From: Algoriphagus aquaeductus
GTDB lineage: Bacteria; Bacteroidota; Bacteroidia; Cytophagales; Cyclobacteriaceae
NCBI RefSeq assembly: GCF_003253485.1
Contig: NZ_QKTX01000001.1
Span: forward strand, 124,001-188,000
DNA: 64,000 nucleotides
Direction: 5' to 3'
Of this stretch, positions 52,542 through 59,665 are shown one piece after another (within the stretch, counting starts at the first letter, position 1; every line of letters begins with the position of its first letter). The notes under the pieces are model-generated. The model had not been told where the DNA came from. It searched no databases and worked only from the letters and a program-made list of their open reading frames with translations. The translations under genes were made by a program, and so were the position numbers.

Positions 52542-53390
52542 TCAATCTTTTTTCTTGGATACTTTCTTAATATAGGCAATTCTGTTTTTATGGCCTGATC
52601 TAGAAGCTTCTGATTTGGTTTTGTCTCTTGAAGAACGATATGCATTGCTCGTTGCACAAATTCCATTGTTTTTGACAATAACTCCAGTTACCTCAGGATT
52701 TCTTGTTTTGTAGGAACATTTATCAAAGCTTATTTGAAATCCAGCTTCCCTTAATCCCTCTAGTATTTTAGAAGTTTGATCCTTAAAGTCGACTGGGGAA
52801 GAGATTGTAATGTCATCAACATAGACTGTAACCTTATATCCTAGGCCTATGTAGCTCTGAAAAATATTGCTAGATCTGTCTTCTAAAACCATAGCTGCTA
52901 AATAAGAAGAAGTCGGGCATCCCTGAGGGATACTTCCTTTTGTAGTGCAAATCCTGGTTATTAGTCTAGCCACATCGGGATAAAAGCCTCTTTTCCTCAA
53001 GGCGTTTTCTACCCATGAAAAATGTATGGATGTATAGAATCCTTTAAAATCTGCTTGGAAGAAGAATTTATTTCCCTGATGAAATCTACCATTCTTAACT
53101 GCATCCTTTCCTTTTACTCCTCCGAAAAAATAATCTGGTAAAGGGAAGTTTGTACTTAATAACTGCAAAATTTTTGATTGAACATGCTTTAATTTTTCAA
53201 CAGGAGCATTTATCGGTCTTGTTTGAATCACCCCGCCTTTTATTTTCGGGTTTCCTGATTTGTCTTTTTTTACCTCATTCCATTGCTTGTAAAATCTAGA
53301 ATCATCTTCCTCTATCGAATCAAATAGAGACTTGAGCTCATTTGGTGGAACTTTTAAGGCAAAGGCGAGATCTTTGATTCTACTTTTCAA
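52542..53390 (-). CDS. Compact retron-like reverse transcriptase
   Basis: 282 residues. The RT core has FQADFKGFYTSIHF (motif A, Asp114), IPQGCPTSSYL (154-164), YVDDITIS (motif C, 190-197) and a VTG at 234-236, the feature used to recognise retron RTs. The PINAPVEKLKHVQSKILQLL segment is the usual RT0-1 region. Beyond VTG there are only about 45 residues, so the thumb is short. No maturase or endonuclease domain is present, which argues against a group II intron. It overlaps the upstream XRE gene by 4 bp (ATGA) and would be translated with it. Confidence 0.85.
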   Translation of the reverse strand: MKSRIKDLAFALKVPPNELKSLFDSIEEDDSRFYKQWNEVKKDKSGNPKIKGGVIQTRPINAPVEKLKHVQSKILQLLSTNFPLPDYFFGGVKGKDAVKNGRFHQGNKFFFQADFKGFYTSIHFSWVENALRKRGFYPDVARLITRICTTKGSIPQGCPTSSYLAAMVLEDRSSNIFQSYIGLGYKVTVYVDDITISSPVDFKDQTSKILEGLREAGFQISFDKCSYKTRNPEVTGVIVKNNGICATSNAYRSSRDKTKSEASRSGHKNRIAYIKKVSKKKD

Positions 53391-53692
53391 TTTTTTAAAG
53401 GATCAGATAGGAATGCTTTGGATATAACATCTTTCATTGTATCCTCTAAAAAATGGTAGACTTCCTTTTTAGAATCATCAACATCGTTAATATCTAAAGA
53501 TAAAAAAACAAGAATTGGTGTTGGTATAGATAAATTTTGGGCGATATCCTTTAATAGCCCTAAGGTGGGTTCCTTCTTACCTTTTTCGATTAATGATAGA
53601 TATGGTTGAGATAGTCCGCATTTATTTGCAAACTCCCCCTGATTAAACCCTTTCCTTAATCGAAGGTCTTTGATTGTTTTTCCAATATTCAT
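53387..53692 (-). CDS. XRE-family protein overlapping the reverse transcriptase
   Basis: 101 residues. An N-terminal Cro/CI HTH is clear: IKDLRLRKGFNQGEFANKCG, LSQPYLSLIEKGKKEPTLGL and LKDIAQNLSIPTPI. A helical tail follows (KKEVYHFLEDTMKDVISKAF). HTH partners encoded directly upstream of retron RTs have been described as one retron class. Here the 4-bp overlap with the RT gene makes the pair a unit. It may repress the leader or be the effector. Confidence 0.8.
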   Translation of the reverse strand: MNIGKTIKDLRLRKGFNQGEFANKCGLSQPYLSLIEKGKKEPTLGLLKDIAQNLSIPTPILVFLSLDINDVDDSKKEVYHFLEDTMKDVISKAFLSDPLKN

Positions 53693-53727
53693 AGTAGAAT
53701 GTGTTAAAAAAGAAATGTGAAGTGGGA

Positions 53728-53979
53728 TTAGAACAATTGATCAATGTCGTCGATTCCAAAGAGTTTCAAAAACCTCATTGCAATAAGGAGAAATTTTAAA
53801 GGGGCATCACGGCTATTACCATCAATTTCCCTTTTGGATAACTCCTCAAGTTCATTTAAAATTTCTTCCAAAAGAACTTTGTCTTCATCCGAGAACCCGT
53901 ACCCGTTCTCATTTAGTAGCGACCTTAACTTTTCGCAAAGCAGGTCATTTTTGCGATTTTTTAATTTTTCTTTTTCCAT
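53728..53979 (-). CDS. Small helical protein in the RT module
   Basis: 83 residues, charged and helical (KLRSLLNENGYGFSDEDKVL; LKFLLIAMRFLKLFGIDDID), with no signal peptide. The family is not recognised. It is the first gene of the minus-strand module, 35 bp before the XRE gene and downstream of the folded leader. It could be an effector, a toxin or an RNA-binding helper. Confidence 0.6.
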   Translation of the reverse strand: MEKEKLKNRKNDLLCEKLRSLLNENGYGFSDEDKVLLEEILNELEELSKREIDGNSRDAPLKFLLIAMRFLKLFGIDDIDQLF

Positions 53980-54000
53980 ATGGAGTTTGATTAAATTATT

Positions 54001-54034
54001 GACGGGATATCCGTCTGCTTAATTCAGACCCGTC
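54001..54034 (-). other. Nested hairpin in front of the 83-residue protein gene
   Basis: GACGG (54001-54005) pairs with CCGTC (54030-54034), and inside it GTCTG (54013-54017) with CAGAC (54025-54029). It lies 22 bp upstream of the 83-residue gene in the minus-strand transcript, so it could end the structured RNA, act as an attenuator, or be an operator. Confidence 0.45.
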
Positions 54035-54120
54035 AAAGCCATCCCATATTGGATACGGTAATTACACTTCACAATTTCTGCTTAAAGTCAGTAAACTGTT
54101 TTTTCTATTCTGTCAATAAG

Positions 54121-54325
54121 ACTACATGTAATTAGACTGTTCTGGACCTATGGCTTTGTACCTGAGTGGCTTTCCGCTTTTCTGGGAAACCTTTCAGTAC
54201 TGTGCTTTGGAGGAGGAACATGATTTAACTACAAAAACCCGCTGAAGGGTGGAGAGCAAGCTCTCTTCATTTGCCTCGATTATAAGGCACTTGGGATGGC
54301 AAATCGCAAACTTTCAAAGAACTAC
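54121..54325 (-). ncRNA. Candidate retron msr-msd RNA upstream of the RT module
   Basis: On the minus strand a perfect -7 box TATATTTG (54336-54329) would start a transcript near 54322. Its first 170 nt fold into separate hairpins. One is ATTTGCC (54304-54298) with GGCAAAT (54275-54269). The second is GAGAG-CTTG-CTCTC (54265-54252). The third, 43 nt long (54200-54158), has GTAC/GTAC, TGA/TCA, GG/CC and TTTCC/GGAAA pairs around a 9-nt loop. Two short hairpins followed by a longer one is the plan of msr then msd. I could not find a clear a1/a2 complementary pair, and the 83-residue and XRE genes lie between this RNA and the RT, so this is a candidate only. Confidence 0.4.
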
Positions 54326-54449
54326 ACTCAAATATACGGAGAAATATTACTCAGGGTTAAAAAAAAGTAATAAAAAGCTCATTTATTTTCTTTTACAGTA
54401 AAAGGGTGTGTCGATTTTTTTATGTTTTTGAGTCGGGTTTCCTTTTTCT

Positions 54450-54806
54450 TTAAAGGCAAGGCGGGGCTTTCCTTCGGCCAGACAATCCACTCCCAATCTT
54501 TCTCAGTTTCCAAGAGAAAGGATTTTCGCTTCTATCCTTAAGCCTTTTCCCCCGTTTCGCCCACTCCTTTCGTTTCGATTCATACGCCCCATTTTTCAAA
54601 TGACGGCTCTTTTCTCTCCACTCTAGGAAAGGGCTTTCACTCCCCACGGCTACCGCTTCATTCCACTTACCCTTCTCCCGAGTCCCGGCAAGCCTGGGAC
54701 TCGGGAAGGCCGTTTTGTGAAGCCGTAGCATGAGCCTCCTCCCCAAGTGCAAGCGATTAACCAATAAAGCCGTCAAGTTATCGGACAGATAACTGCGCAC
54801 CATCAA
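54450..54806 (-). other. Lys/Arg-rich open frame over a structured stretch, probably not a gene
   Basis: A 118-codon minus-strand frame (FPSPRLAGTREKGKWNEAVA; WREKSRHLKNGAYESKRKEW) is GC-richer than its surroundings. The composition (very rich in Arg, Lys, Ser and Trp) and the strong inverted repeat inside it suggest a conserved structured DNA element often mis-called as a protein in this phylum. I include it so that it is not lost. If translated, the product would be basic with no known domain. Confidence 0.25.
54677..54705. repeat. Perfect 10-bp inverted repeat with a GC-rich stem
   Basis: CCCGAGTCCC (54677-54686) and GGGACTCGGG (54696-54705) are exact complements with a 9-nt loop that itself contains GGCAAGCC. 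CCTT/AAGG extends the stem after a 2-nt bulge. There is no T-run, so it is not an ordinary terminator. It is a candidate origin, recombination site or structural RNA near the right end of the defence island. Confidence 0.5.
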
Positions 54807-54880
54807 AACAACTGACTGTCACACAAGAACCTGGGAAAAATTCTACTCAGAAAATAAAGTTTTTATCATAAAAGATATAT

Positions 54881-54908
54881 GTTAGATAAGTCTAACTTAT
54901 TACTTTTA
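54881..54908 (+). promoter_or_regulatory. Promoter with DtxR/MntR-like palindrome before the di-heme operon
   Basis: GTTAGA-TAAG-TCTAAC (54881-54896) is a perfect 6-4-6 palindrome containing the TTAG...CTAA frame seen in DtxR/MntR-family operators. Directly downstream, TACTTTTA (54901-54908) is close to TAnnTTTG. Binding would block the -7 box. The regulator's identity is inferred. Confidence 0.5.
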
Positions 54909-54927
54909 CCATTCTAATAATAAGAAT

Positions 54928-56112
54928 GTGAAGAAGCTGATTCTGATACTACTAGGCTGTCTGGCCTTCGCCTGTGAAAATATCATTCCCGAGCCACCGG
55001 CAGTGGATGAAATTCTAGACGGCCCAATTGATGGGCTAAACTCAAGCGAGCAAGCCCGATTTCTGGCCGGGGATTTTGCCTTCAATGATGAGGTATTTTC
55101 CTCCGGAACAGGTCTGGGGCCTACATTTGTGGCTACTTCCTGTGGTAGTTGCCATGCTGGTGATGGAAAAGGCCATCCGTTTACTACACTGACACGCTTT
55201 GGTCAGACGGCTCCAAATACGCCTCCCAACCTGCTTATCGGAGGTCCTCAACTCCAAAATAGAGCTATACCAGGATACACACCGGAAATACTTCCGGAAG
55301 GAACACCATTTATGAAGCTAACCCCACCTGCCGTCACGGGCTTGGGTTTGCTGTCAGCCCTTACAGATGAGCAGATCCTGACTAATGCAGACCCTTATGA
55401 TCTTGATGGAGACGGAATTTCCGGGGTGCCCAACTATGTAAATCCTCCCGCTTATTTTGTTCCTAAGTGGTTTCATCAAGATGCAAATGGGCGCTATATG
55501 GGGCGCTTTGGCAAAAAGGCAGCTACCATCGATCTGCTCCAGCAGACCGTATCAGCGTACAACCAGGACATGGGCATCACTTCTACATTTGAACCAGTTG
55601 ACCCTTTTTCAGGATTGGAAGTGGATCAGGAAGTGAGCGACCAGACCGTCAGGGATGTGGTTTTTTACCTCCGTACACTAAAAGCACCTATCCAGCGCTC
55701 ACAAAATGACCAACAAATAATTCAGGGTAAGACTTTGTTTTCCCAAATCCAATGTGGGGATTGCCACACCCCAGAATGGACCACCCCAACCTCTGATATT
55801 GTAGCTTTGTCCAATAAAACCTTTTTTCCCTATACAGACCTGTTGTTGCATGATATGGGGCCGGGATTGGATGACGGTGTAACCGAAGGCTCTGCTGAAA
55901 CTTTCGAATGGCGGACACCTCCCCTTTGGGGTTTGGGTCTTTCTCCAAATTCCCAAGGAGGCAGCTACTTTCTCATGCACGATGGCCGGGCCAGCAGCAT
56001 TGAGGAGGCAATTTTACTGCACGGAGGTGAGGCAAATAGCAGCCGTACCAAGTTTGAGTCGCTATCTGCCGAAGATAGAACTGCTTTGATCCGTTTTCTT
56101 GAATCCTTATAA
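54928..56112 (+). CDS. Di-heme cytochrome lipoprotein (DUF1111/di-heme oxidoreductase family)
   Basis: 394 residues from a GTG start; the ATG two bases earlier is out of frame. A lipobox (LGCLAFACENII) anchors it. Two c-type heme sites, CGSCH near 71 and CGDCH near 275, and the ending DGRASSIEEAILLHGGEANS match the di-heme family related to cytochrome peroxidases. The family is usually found with metal uptake genes. It probably passes electrons at the cell surface or periplasm. A Rieske protein gene follows after 12 bp. Confidence 0.85.
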   Translation: MKKLILILLGCLAFACENIIPEPPAVDEILDGPIDGLNSSEQARFLAGDFAFNDEVFSSGTGLGPTFVATSCGSCHAGDGKGHPFTTLTRFGQTAPNTPPNLLIGGPQLQNRAIPGYTPEILPEGTPFMKLTPPAVTGLGLLSALTDEQILTNADPYDLDGDGISGVPNYVNPPAYFVPKWFHQDANGRYMGRFGKKAATIDLLQQTVSAYNQDMGITSTFEPVDPFSGLEVDQEVSDQTVRDVVFYLRTLKAPIQRSQNDQQIIQGKTLFSQIQCGDCHTPEWTTPTSDIVALSNKTFFPYTDLLLHDMGPGLDDGVTEGSAETFEWRTPPLWGLGLSPNSQGGSYFLMHDGRASSIEEAILLHGGEANSSRTKFESLSAEDRTALIRFLESL

Positions 56113-56124
56113 TCTTCCAAATCC

Positions 56125-56565
56125 ATGAATAGAAATGAGTTTATCAAAACCTGTGGATGGGGGTGCTTTGGCATCATGACGGGAATTTCCGGCTTAACAT
56201 CCTGTGCGGGCACCAGGTATTTTCAGGCTAGCCTTGAAGGGGATTATATGATTGTTCCGCTGGATGCATTCGTGAATTCGAAGGATGATCAATCCAGCTT
56301 CCGGCCAAGTGTGATAGCGCATCACGAATCACTTCAATATCCGATTGCGGTTTTCCGGCTGTCTGAAACAGAATACCAAGCCTTATGGATGCGGTGCACC
56401 CATCAAGGCACAGAACTTCAGGTTTTTGGCGACAGGCTCCAATGCCCGGCCCATGGTAGTGAATTCACCAATACCGGTATGGTGCAAAACGGCCCGGCAG
56501 ACGACCCCTTGCGAACCTTTCCGGTTCGGATTGAAGCAAACACCTTGAAGATCGACTTGAAATGA
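56125..56565 (+). CDS. Rieske [2Fe-2S] lipoprotein
   Basis: 146 residues. The Rieske ligand pairs are CTHQG (91-95) and CPAHG (106-110), and the N-terminus has a possible lipobox (GISGLTSCAGTRYF). It would accept or donate one electron next to the di-heme protein. It overlaps the porin gene by 4 bp, so the three genes form one operon. Confidence 0.85.
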   Translation: MNRNEFIKTCGWGCFGIMTGISGLTSCAGTRYFQASLEGDYMIVPLDAFVNSKDDQSSFRPSVIAHHESLQYPIAVFRLSETEYQALWMRCTHQGTELQVFGDRLQCPAHGSEFTNTGMVQNGPADDPLRTFPVRIEANTLKIDLK

Positions 56566-57788
56566 AAAAATATTTATTCCTTCCAGTCTTCTTGTTTGCC
56601 TTGGTTGCAAATGCCCAGATTGACAGTACGCTGTTAAAAAGAGTACCAGTCGATACTTCATATACCAGAGCCATGAACATGGATGCAGTGTACAACCGTC
56701 CTTTTCTTCAGATAGGGAATTTACCGGCTTCCATTGGCGGGTACGTAGAGGCCGATTATCAATACATGGGCCAAGATGGGATCACTGAGGGCCACAGTTT
56801 TCGTATCCCCCGCTTTACGCTCTTTGTCGCCTCTTCGATTCACAGGAAAATCAAGTTCCTCTCTGAGATTGAGTTGGAGGAAGGTGGAAAACAAATATCC
56901 ATCGAATTTGCTGCATTGGATTTAACTTTTCATCCACTACTAAACCTCCGAGGTGGAGTGGTAATGAATCCCATCGGGGCATTCAACCAAAATCATGACG
57001 GTCCAAAATGGGAATTTGTGGATCGGCCAATTGCCATGACAGAAATGCTGCCAGCCACCTGGAGCAATGTCGGATTTGGTCTGTATGGTAAATATTATTC
57101 AAAGGCCTGGGCTTTTGGGTATGAAGCTTACCTGACCAATGGCTTCGACAACAGTATCATCAGCAATAATCAAAACAAAACTTTCCTCCCGGCAGCAAAA
57201 GAAAATGCCCTGCGCTTTGAGGAAAGCAGTAATGGGCAACCCTTGTTTACGGGCAAAATAGCAGTCAGAAACAACAAGGTGGGAGAAATAGGACTTTCCT
57301 ACATGGGGGGGATTTATAACCGATTTGAGGAAGATGGTCTCGTTTTGGATGCCAAAAGACGCCTGGACGTATTAGCGGTGGATTTCAATACTACCATTTC
57401 GGCAACAAAGACTTATTTGGTTGGCGAATGGGCCTGGGTACTGGTTGATGTACCGGAGACTTATAGTCAGCAATATGGTGAACGGCAAAAGGGAGGGTTC
57501 GTAGACATTGTACAACCTATCCTGAGAGGAAAACTGGCAGGTTTTGATAAAGCAGTGTTCAGTCTGGCCTGCCGACTGGAATATGTGGACTGGAACGTGG
57601 GAAGTTTCGAGGAAACCGGAGGAAATATTTCTGATGATTTGTGGGCAGTAGTTCCGGCAATCAGTTTCAGGCCGGTATCACAAACCGTCATCCGACTTAA
57701 CTACCGGTACATGCAACAACAGGATATCTTGGGAAATCCACCGGCTAAAATCGGGGGAGTGCAATTTGGGTTATCAAGCTACTTTTAA
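56562..57788 (+). CDS. Outer-membrane porin (phosphate-selective porin O/P type)
   Basis: 408 residues with a signal peptide (YLFLPVFLFALVANAQID). Repeated amphipathic beta-strands and an ending NYRYMQQQDILGNPPAKIGG, then VQFGLSSYF with the C-terminal Phe, mark a trimeric porin. Segments such as LLNLRGGVVMNPIGAFNQN are shared by OprP/OprO-like proteins. It may take up anions or a metal complex with the redox proteins of the same operon. Confidence 0.8.
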   Translation: MKKYLFLPVFLFALVANAQIDSTLLKRVPVDTSYTRAMNMDAVYNRPFLQIGNLPASIGGYVEADYQYMGQDGITEGHSFRIPRFTLFVASSIHRKIKFLSEIELEEGGKQISIEFAALDLTFHPLLNLRGGVVMNPIGAFNQNHDGPKWEFVDRPIAMTEMLPATWSNVGFGLYGKYYSKAWAFGYEAYLTNGFDNSIISNNQNKTFLPAAKENALRFEESSNGQPLFTGKIAVRNNKVGEIGLSYMGGIYNRFEEDGLVLDAKRRLDVLAVDFNTTISATKTYLVGEWAWVLVDVPETYSQQYGERQKGGFVDIVQPILRGKLAGFDKAVFSLACRLEYVDWNVGSFEETGGNISDDLWAVVPAISFRPVSQTVIRLNYRYMQQQDILGNPPAKIGGVQFGLSSYF

Positions 57789-57820
57789 CTGCATTGTATT
57801 CCAAAGGGGTAATTTCAGTA

Positions 57821-57876
57821 TTTAAGGCTTTGCTTAAATAAGTTCCACTCCATACCTTTGTTAAGCAAATGCTTAA
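57821..57876 (+). promoter_or_regulatory. ArsR-controlled promoter with two operators
   Basis: TTTG (57829-57832) and TACCTTTG (57853-57860) form a -33/-7 pair with 20-bp spacing. Operator 1 TTTAAG-GCTTTG-CTTAAA (57821-57838) covers the -33 box. Operator 2, TTAAGCAAATGCTTAA (57861-57876), a perfect 7-2-7 palindrome, covers the start point. Both share TTAAGnnnnnGCTTAA. This is the layout expected for repression by the adjacent ArsR protein. Confidence 0.85.
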
Positions 57877-57886
57877 ATACAAAGTT

Positions 57887-58255
57887 ATGAATACATGCAT
57901 CCGTGTCTTTGCCGATAGCGACCAGATCAATAGGTGCAGGGAAGACTTGAAAAGCAAGGGGGAAGGTTTTTTAGAACTGGCAGATGTACTGAATCTTGCC
58001 GGTAATGCGGTTCGCCTCAAAATCCTGTACCTCCTGAATCAGGAAAATGAACTTTGTCCGTGCGACTTATCAGACATTTTGGGTATGACAGTTCCGGCCG
58101 TCTCCCAACATTTGAAAAAGCTGAAGGATGCAGGAGTCGTGACTACTAAAAAATCGGGGCAAACCATTTTTTATTCAGTAGAAGCGCAAAGTCAGCGAAT
58201 CATTTCGTCAGTGCTCGATTTGTTTAACCTCCCAAATTCAATTGCTACGTTATGA
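57887..58255 (+). CDS. ArsR/SmtB-family metal-responsive repressor
   Basis: 122 residues from the ATG at 57887; the upstream ATG 57869 lies inside operator 2. The alpha-3 metal motif ELCPCD (55-60; C57, C59) and the HTH VPAVSQHLKKLKDAGVVTTK with the wing SGQTIFYSV are typical. Two upstream Cys (C4, C17) may join the metal site. It would leave the operator when Hg(II), Cd(II), Pb(II) or As(III) binds; the MerTP gene downstream suggests mercury. It overlaps the next gene by 4 bp (ATGA). Confidence 0.9.
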   Translation: MNTCIRVFADSDQINRCREDLKSKGEGFLELADVLNLAGNAVRLKILYLLNQENELCPCDLSDILGMTVPAVSQHLKKLKDAGVVTTKKSGQTIFYSVEAQSQRIISSVLDLFNLPNSIATL

Positions 58256-58851
58256 AAAAATCCCTTTTAACCAGCGGCCTTATAGCCGCTTTAGTGAGTT
58301 CCCTTTGCTGTATCACCCCGGTGCTTGCTCTAGTGGCCGGTGCGAGCGGGATCGCGTCCACTTTCTCCTGGCTGGATCCAGCACGGCCTTTTTTTGTAAG
58401 TATCACCGTGATTGTGTTGGGATTTGCCTGGTACCAGAAGCTTAAAGCCAGGAAAGCAGAAGACATCGAATGTGCATGTGAAGATGATGAGAAACCAAGC
58501 TTTTGGCAGACAAAAAAGTTCTTATCAATAATCACGGTTTTTGCAGCCCTGATGTTAACATTTCCGCTCTATGCTCACATTTTCTACCCCAAAGCCGACA
58601 AGCAACTGGTCATCGTAGAGAAGTCCGATATACAGACCGTAAATTTTGAAATCAAAGGAATGACATGTCAGGGCTGTGCAACTCATGTCGAGCACGAGGT
58701 AAATAAGCTCGATGGTATACTAAGAGTAGCTGCTTCTTATGAATTGGGCAATGCCGTTGTAGAATTTGACAATACAAAAACAGGTATTCAGGAAATACAA
58801 CAAGCCATCAACTCAACGGGATATTCCGTGACCAATAAAACAGAGAAATAA
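58252..58851 (+). CDS. merTP: MerTP mercuric transport fusion protein
   Basis: 199 residues. The MerT part has three membrane segments, with the vicinal pair C19-C20 in SSLCCITPVL and a second Cys pair (C74, C76). The C-terminal HMA domain GMTCQGCATHVEHEV (C139, C142) is MerP-like. This fused form is common in Bacteroidota. It moves Hg(II) through the inner membrane, normally for reduction by MerA; no merA is in the window. It could also handle other soft metals. The GDCCVxC gene begins at the base after its stop. Confidence 0.85.
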   Translation: MKKSLLTSGLIAALVSSLCCITPVLALVAGASGIASTFSWLDPARPFFVSITVIVLGFAWYQKLKARKAEDIECACEDDEKPSFWQTKKFLSIITVFAALMLTFPLYAHIFYPKADKQLVIVEKSDIQTVNFEIKGMTCQGCATHVEHEVNKLDGILRVAASYELGNAVVEFDNTKTGIQEIQQAINSTGYSVTNKTEK

Positions 58852-59061
58852 ATGGAAATCATATTAGAATCAACCATCACCTGCCCTAATTGTGGCCATC
58901 AGAAGGAAGAAACCATGCCCACTGACGCCTGTCAGTATTTCTATGAATGTGAAAACTGCCACAAGGTGCTAAAACCAAAAGAAGGAGATTGTTGCGTGTA
59001 TTGCAGTTATGGAACGGTCAAATGTCCGCCAATACAGGAAAATGGCGGTAGCTGTTGCTAA
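58852..59061 (+). CDS. GDCCVxC-domain small metal-binding protein
   Basis: 69 residues with ten cysteines: TCPNCGHQKEETM, YECENCHKVLKPK and GDCCVYCSYGTVKCP, ending GGSCC. The GDCCVxC signature names a domain found next to MerTP genes in Bacteroidota. It may bind or buffer mercury or another thiophilic metal in the cytoplasm. No catalytic motif is seen. Confidence 0.85.
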   Translation: MEIILESTITCPNCGHQKEETMPTDACQYFYECENCHKVLKPKEGDCCVYCSYGTVKCPPIQENGGSCC

Positions 59062-59118
59062 AATCTTGTTCGATTTGCAATACCCTTGCGTCCTATTATT
59101 GTGTTCCTTTGCAGGCAA

Positions 59119-59517
59119 ATGAAATTCATTCTTTCCATATCGTTAGGTTTTCTGTTCCTGATCCAGGCATTGGGGCCTACTATGGATTTATGCTGTGAAT
59201 TGCCAAAGCTTCCAGTACTTTTTGAACACTACGAGGAGCAGTCTGAACACGACGGAACTTCATTTCTGGAATTTCTTGATTTCCATTATGGAGACGGTCA
59301 AAATGAAGAAGACCACCACCATGATGACGAGCATGACAAGAACTTACCCTTCCATGACCAGCATCAGTGTTCCCATGGCTCCATTTTTATTACCCCTTTA
59401 ATGGAAAAAGTGGAAATACCCACCCAATCCTTTTTCACACTTACTCAGACAGGTTTTTACAGCTTCTCACTCTGCTCTGAACACCCCGAATCCCCATTCC
59501 AGCCGCCCAAGGCCTGA
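59119..59517 (+). CDS. Exported His-rich protein upstream of the efflux pump
   Basis: 132 residues from the ATG at 59119, with a signal peptide (ILSISLGFLFLIQALGPTM) followed by CC. The middle is rich in His and Asp (EEDHHHDDEHDKNLPFHDQH), plausible for divalent metal binding in the periplasm. Similar small proteins precede CusA genes in related genomes. The function is not known. Confidence 0.7.
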   Translation: MKFILSISLGFLFLIQALGPTMDLCCELPKLPVLFEHYEEQSEHDGTSFLEFLDFHYGDGQNEEDHHHDDEHDKNLPFHDQHQCSHGSIFITPLMEKVEIPTQSFFTLTQTGFYSFSLCSEHPESPFQPPKA

Positions 59518-59665
59518 TTTTCCGGACATTTAAATTGAAGTAGTTATTACTTCCAAGCTGTTGCATGGAGGTGATCCTGCATTTTCAATTTACTCCCCCA
59601 GCTCAAAATTCAAGGGCTTTTTCTGCCCTGTCTATCCAAAAAATCAGATTCATAAATGCTAAAAA

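Larger units (their letters stand above)
53980..54927. other. 948-bp non-coding region: RT-module leader, structured GC-richer stretch and di-heme operon promoter
   Basis: From left to right it holds a nested hairpin (54001-54034), the folded leader of the RT module (54121-54325), an AT-rich gap with no feature (about 54340-54440), a Lys/Arg-rich open frame that is probably not a gene (54450-54806) with a strong stem-loop, and the promoter of the di-heme operon. Confidence 0.5.

Noticed and set aside
52542..53390. Group II intron maturase
   Set aside because: No maturase X or endonuclease domain, no intron-like flanks, and the VTG element is present.
54450..54806. 118-codon basic frame as a gene
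   Set aside because: The composition is unlike its neighbours and it contains a strong perfect stem. It is kept as an uncertain DNA element rather than a CDS.
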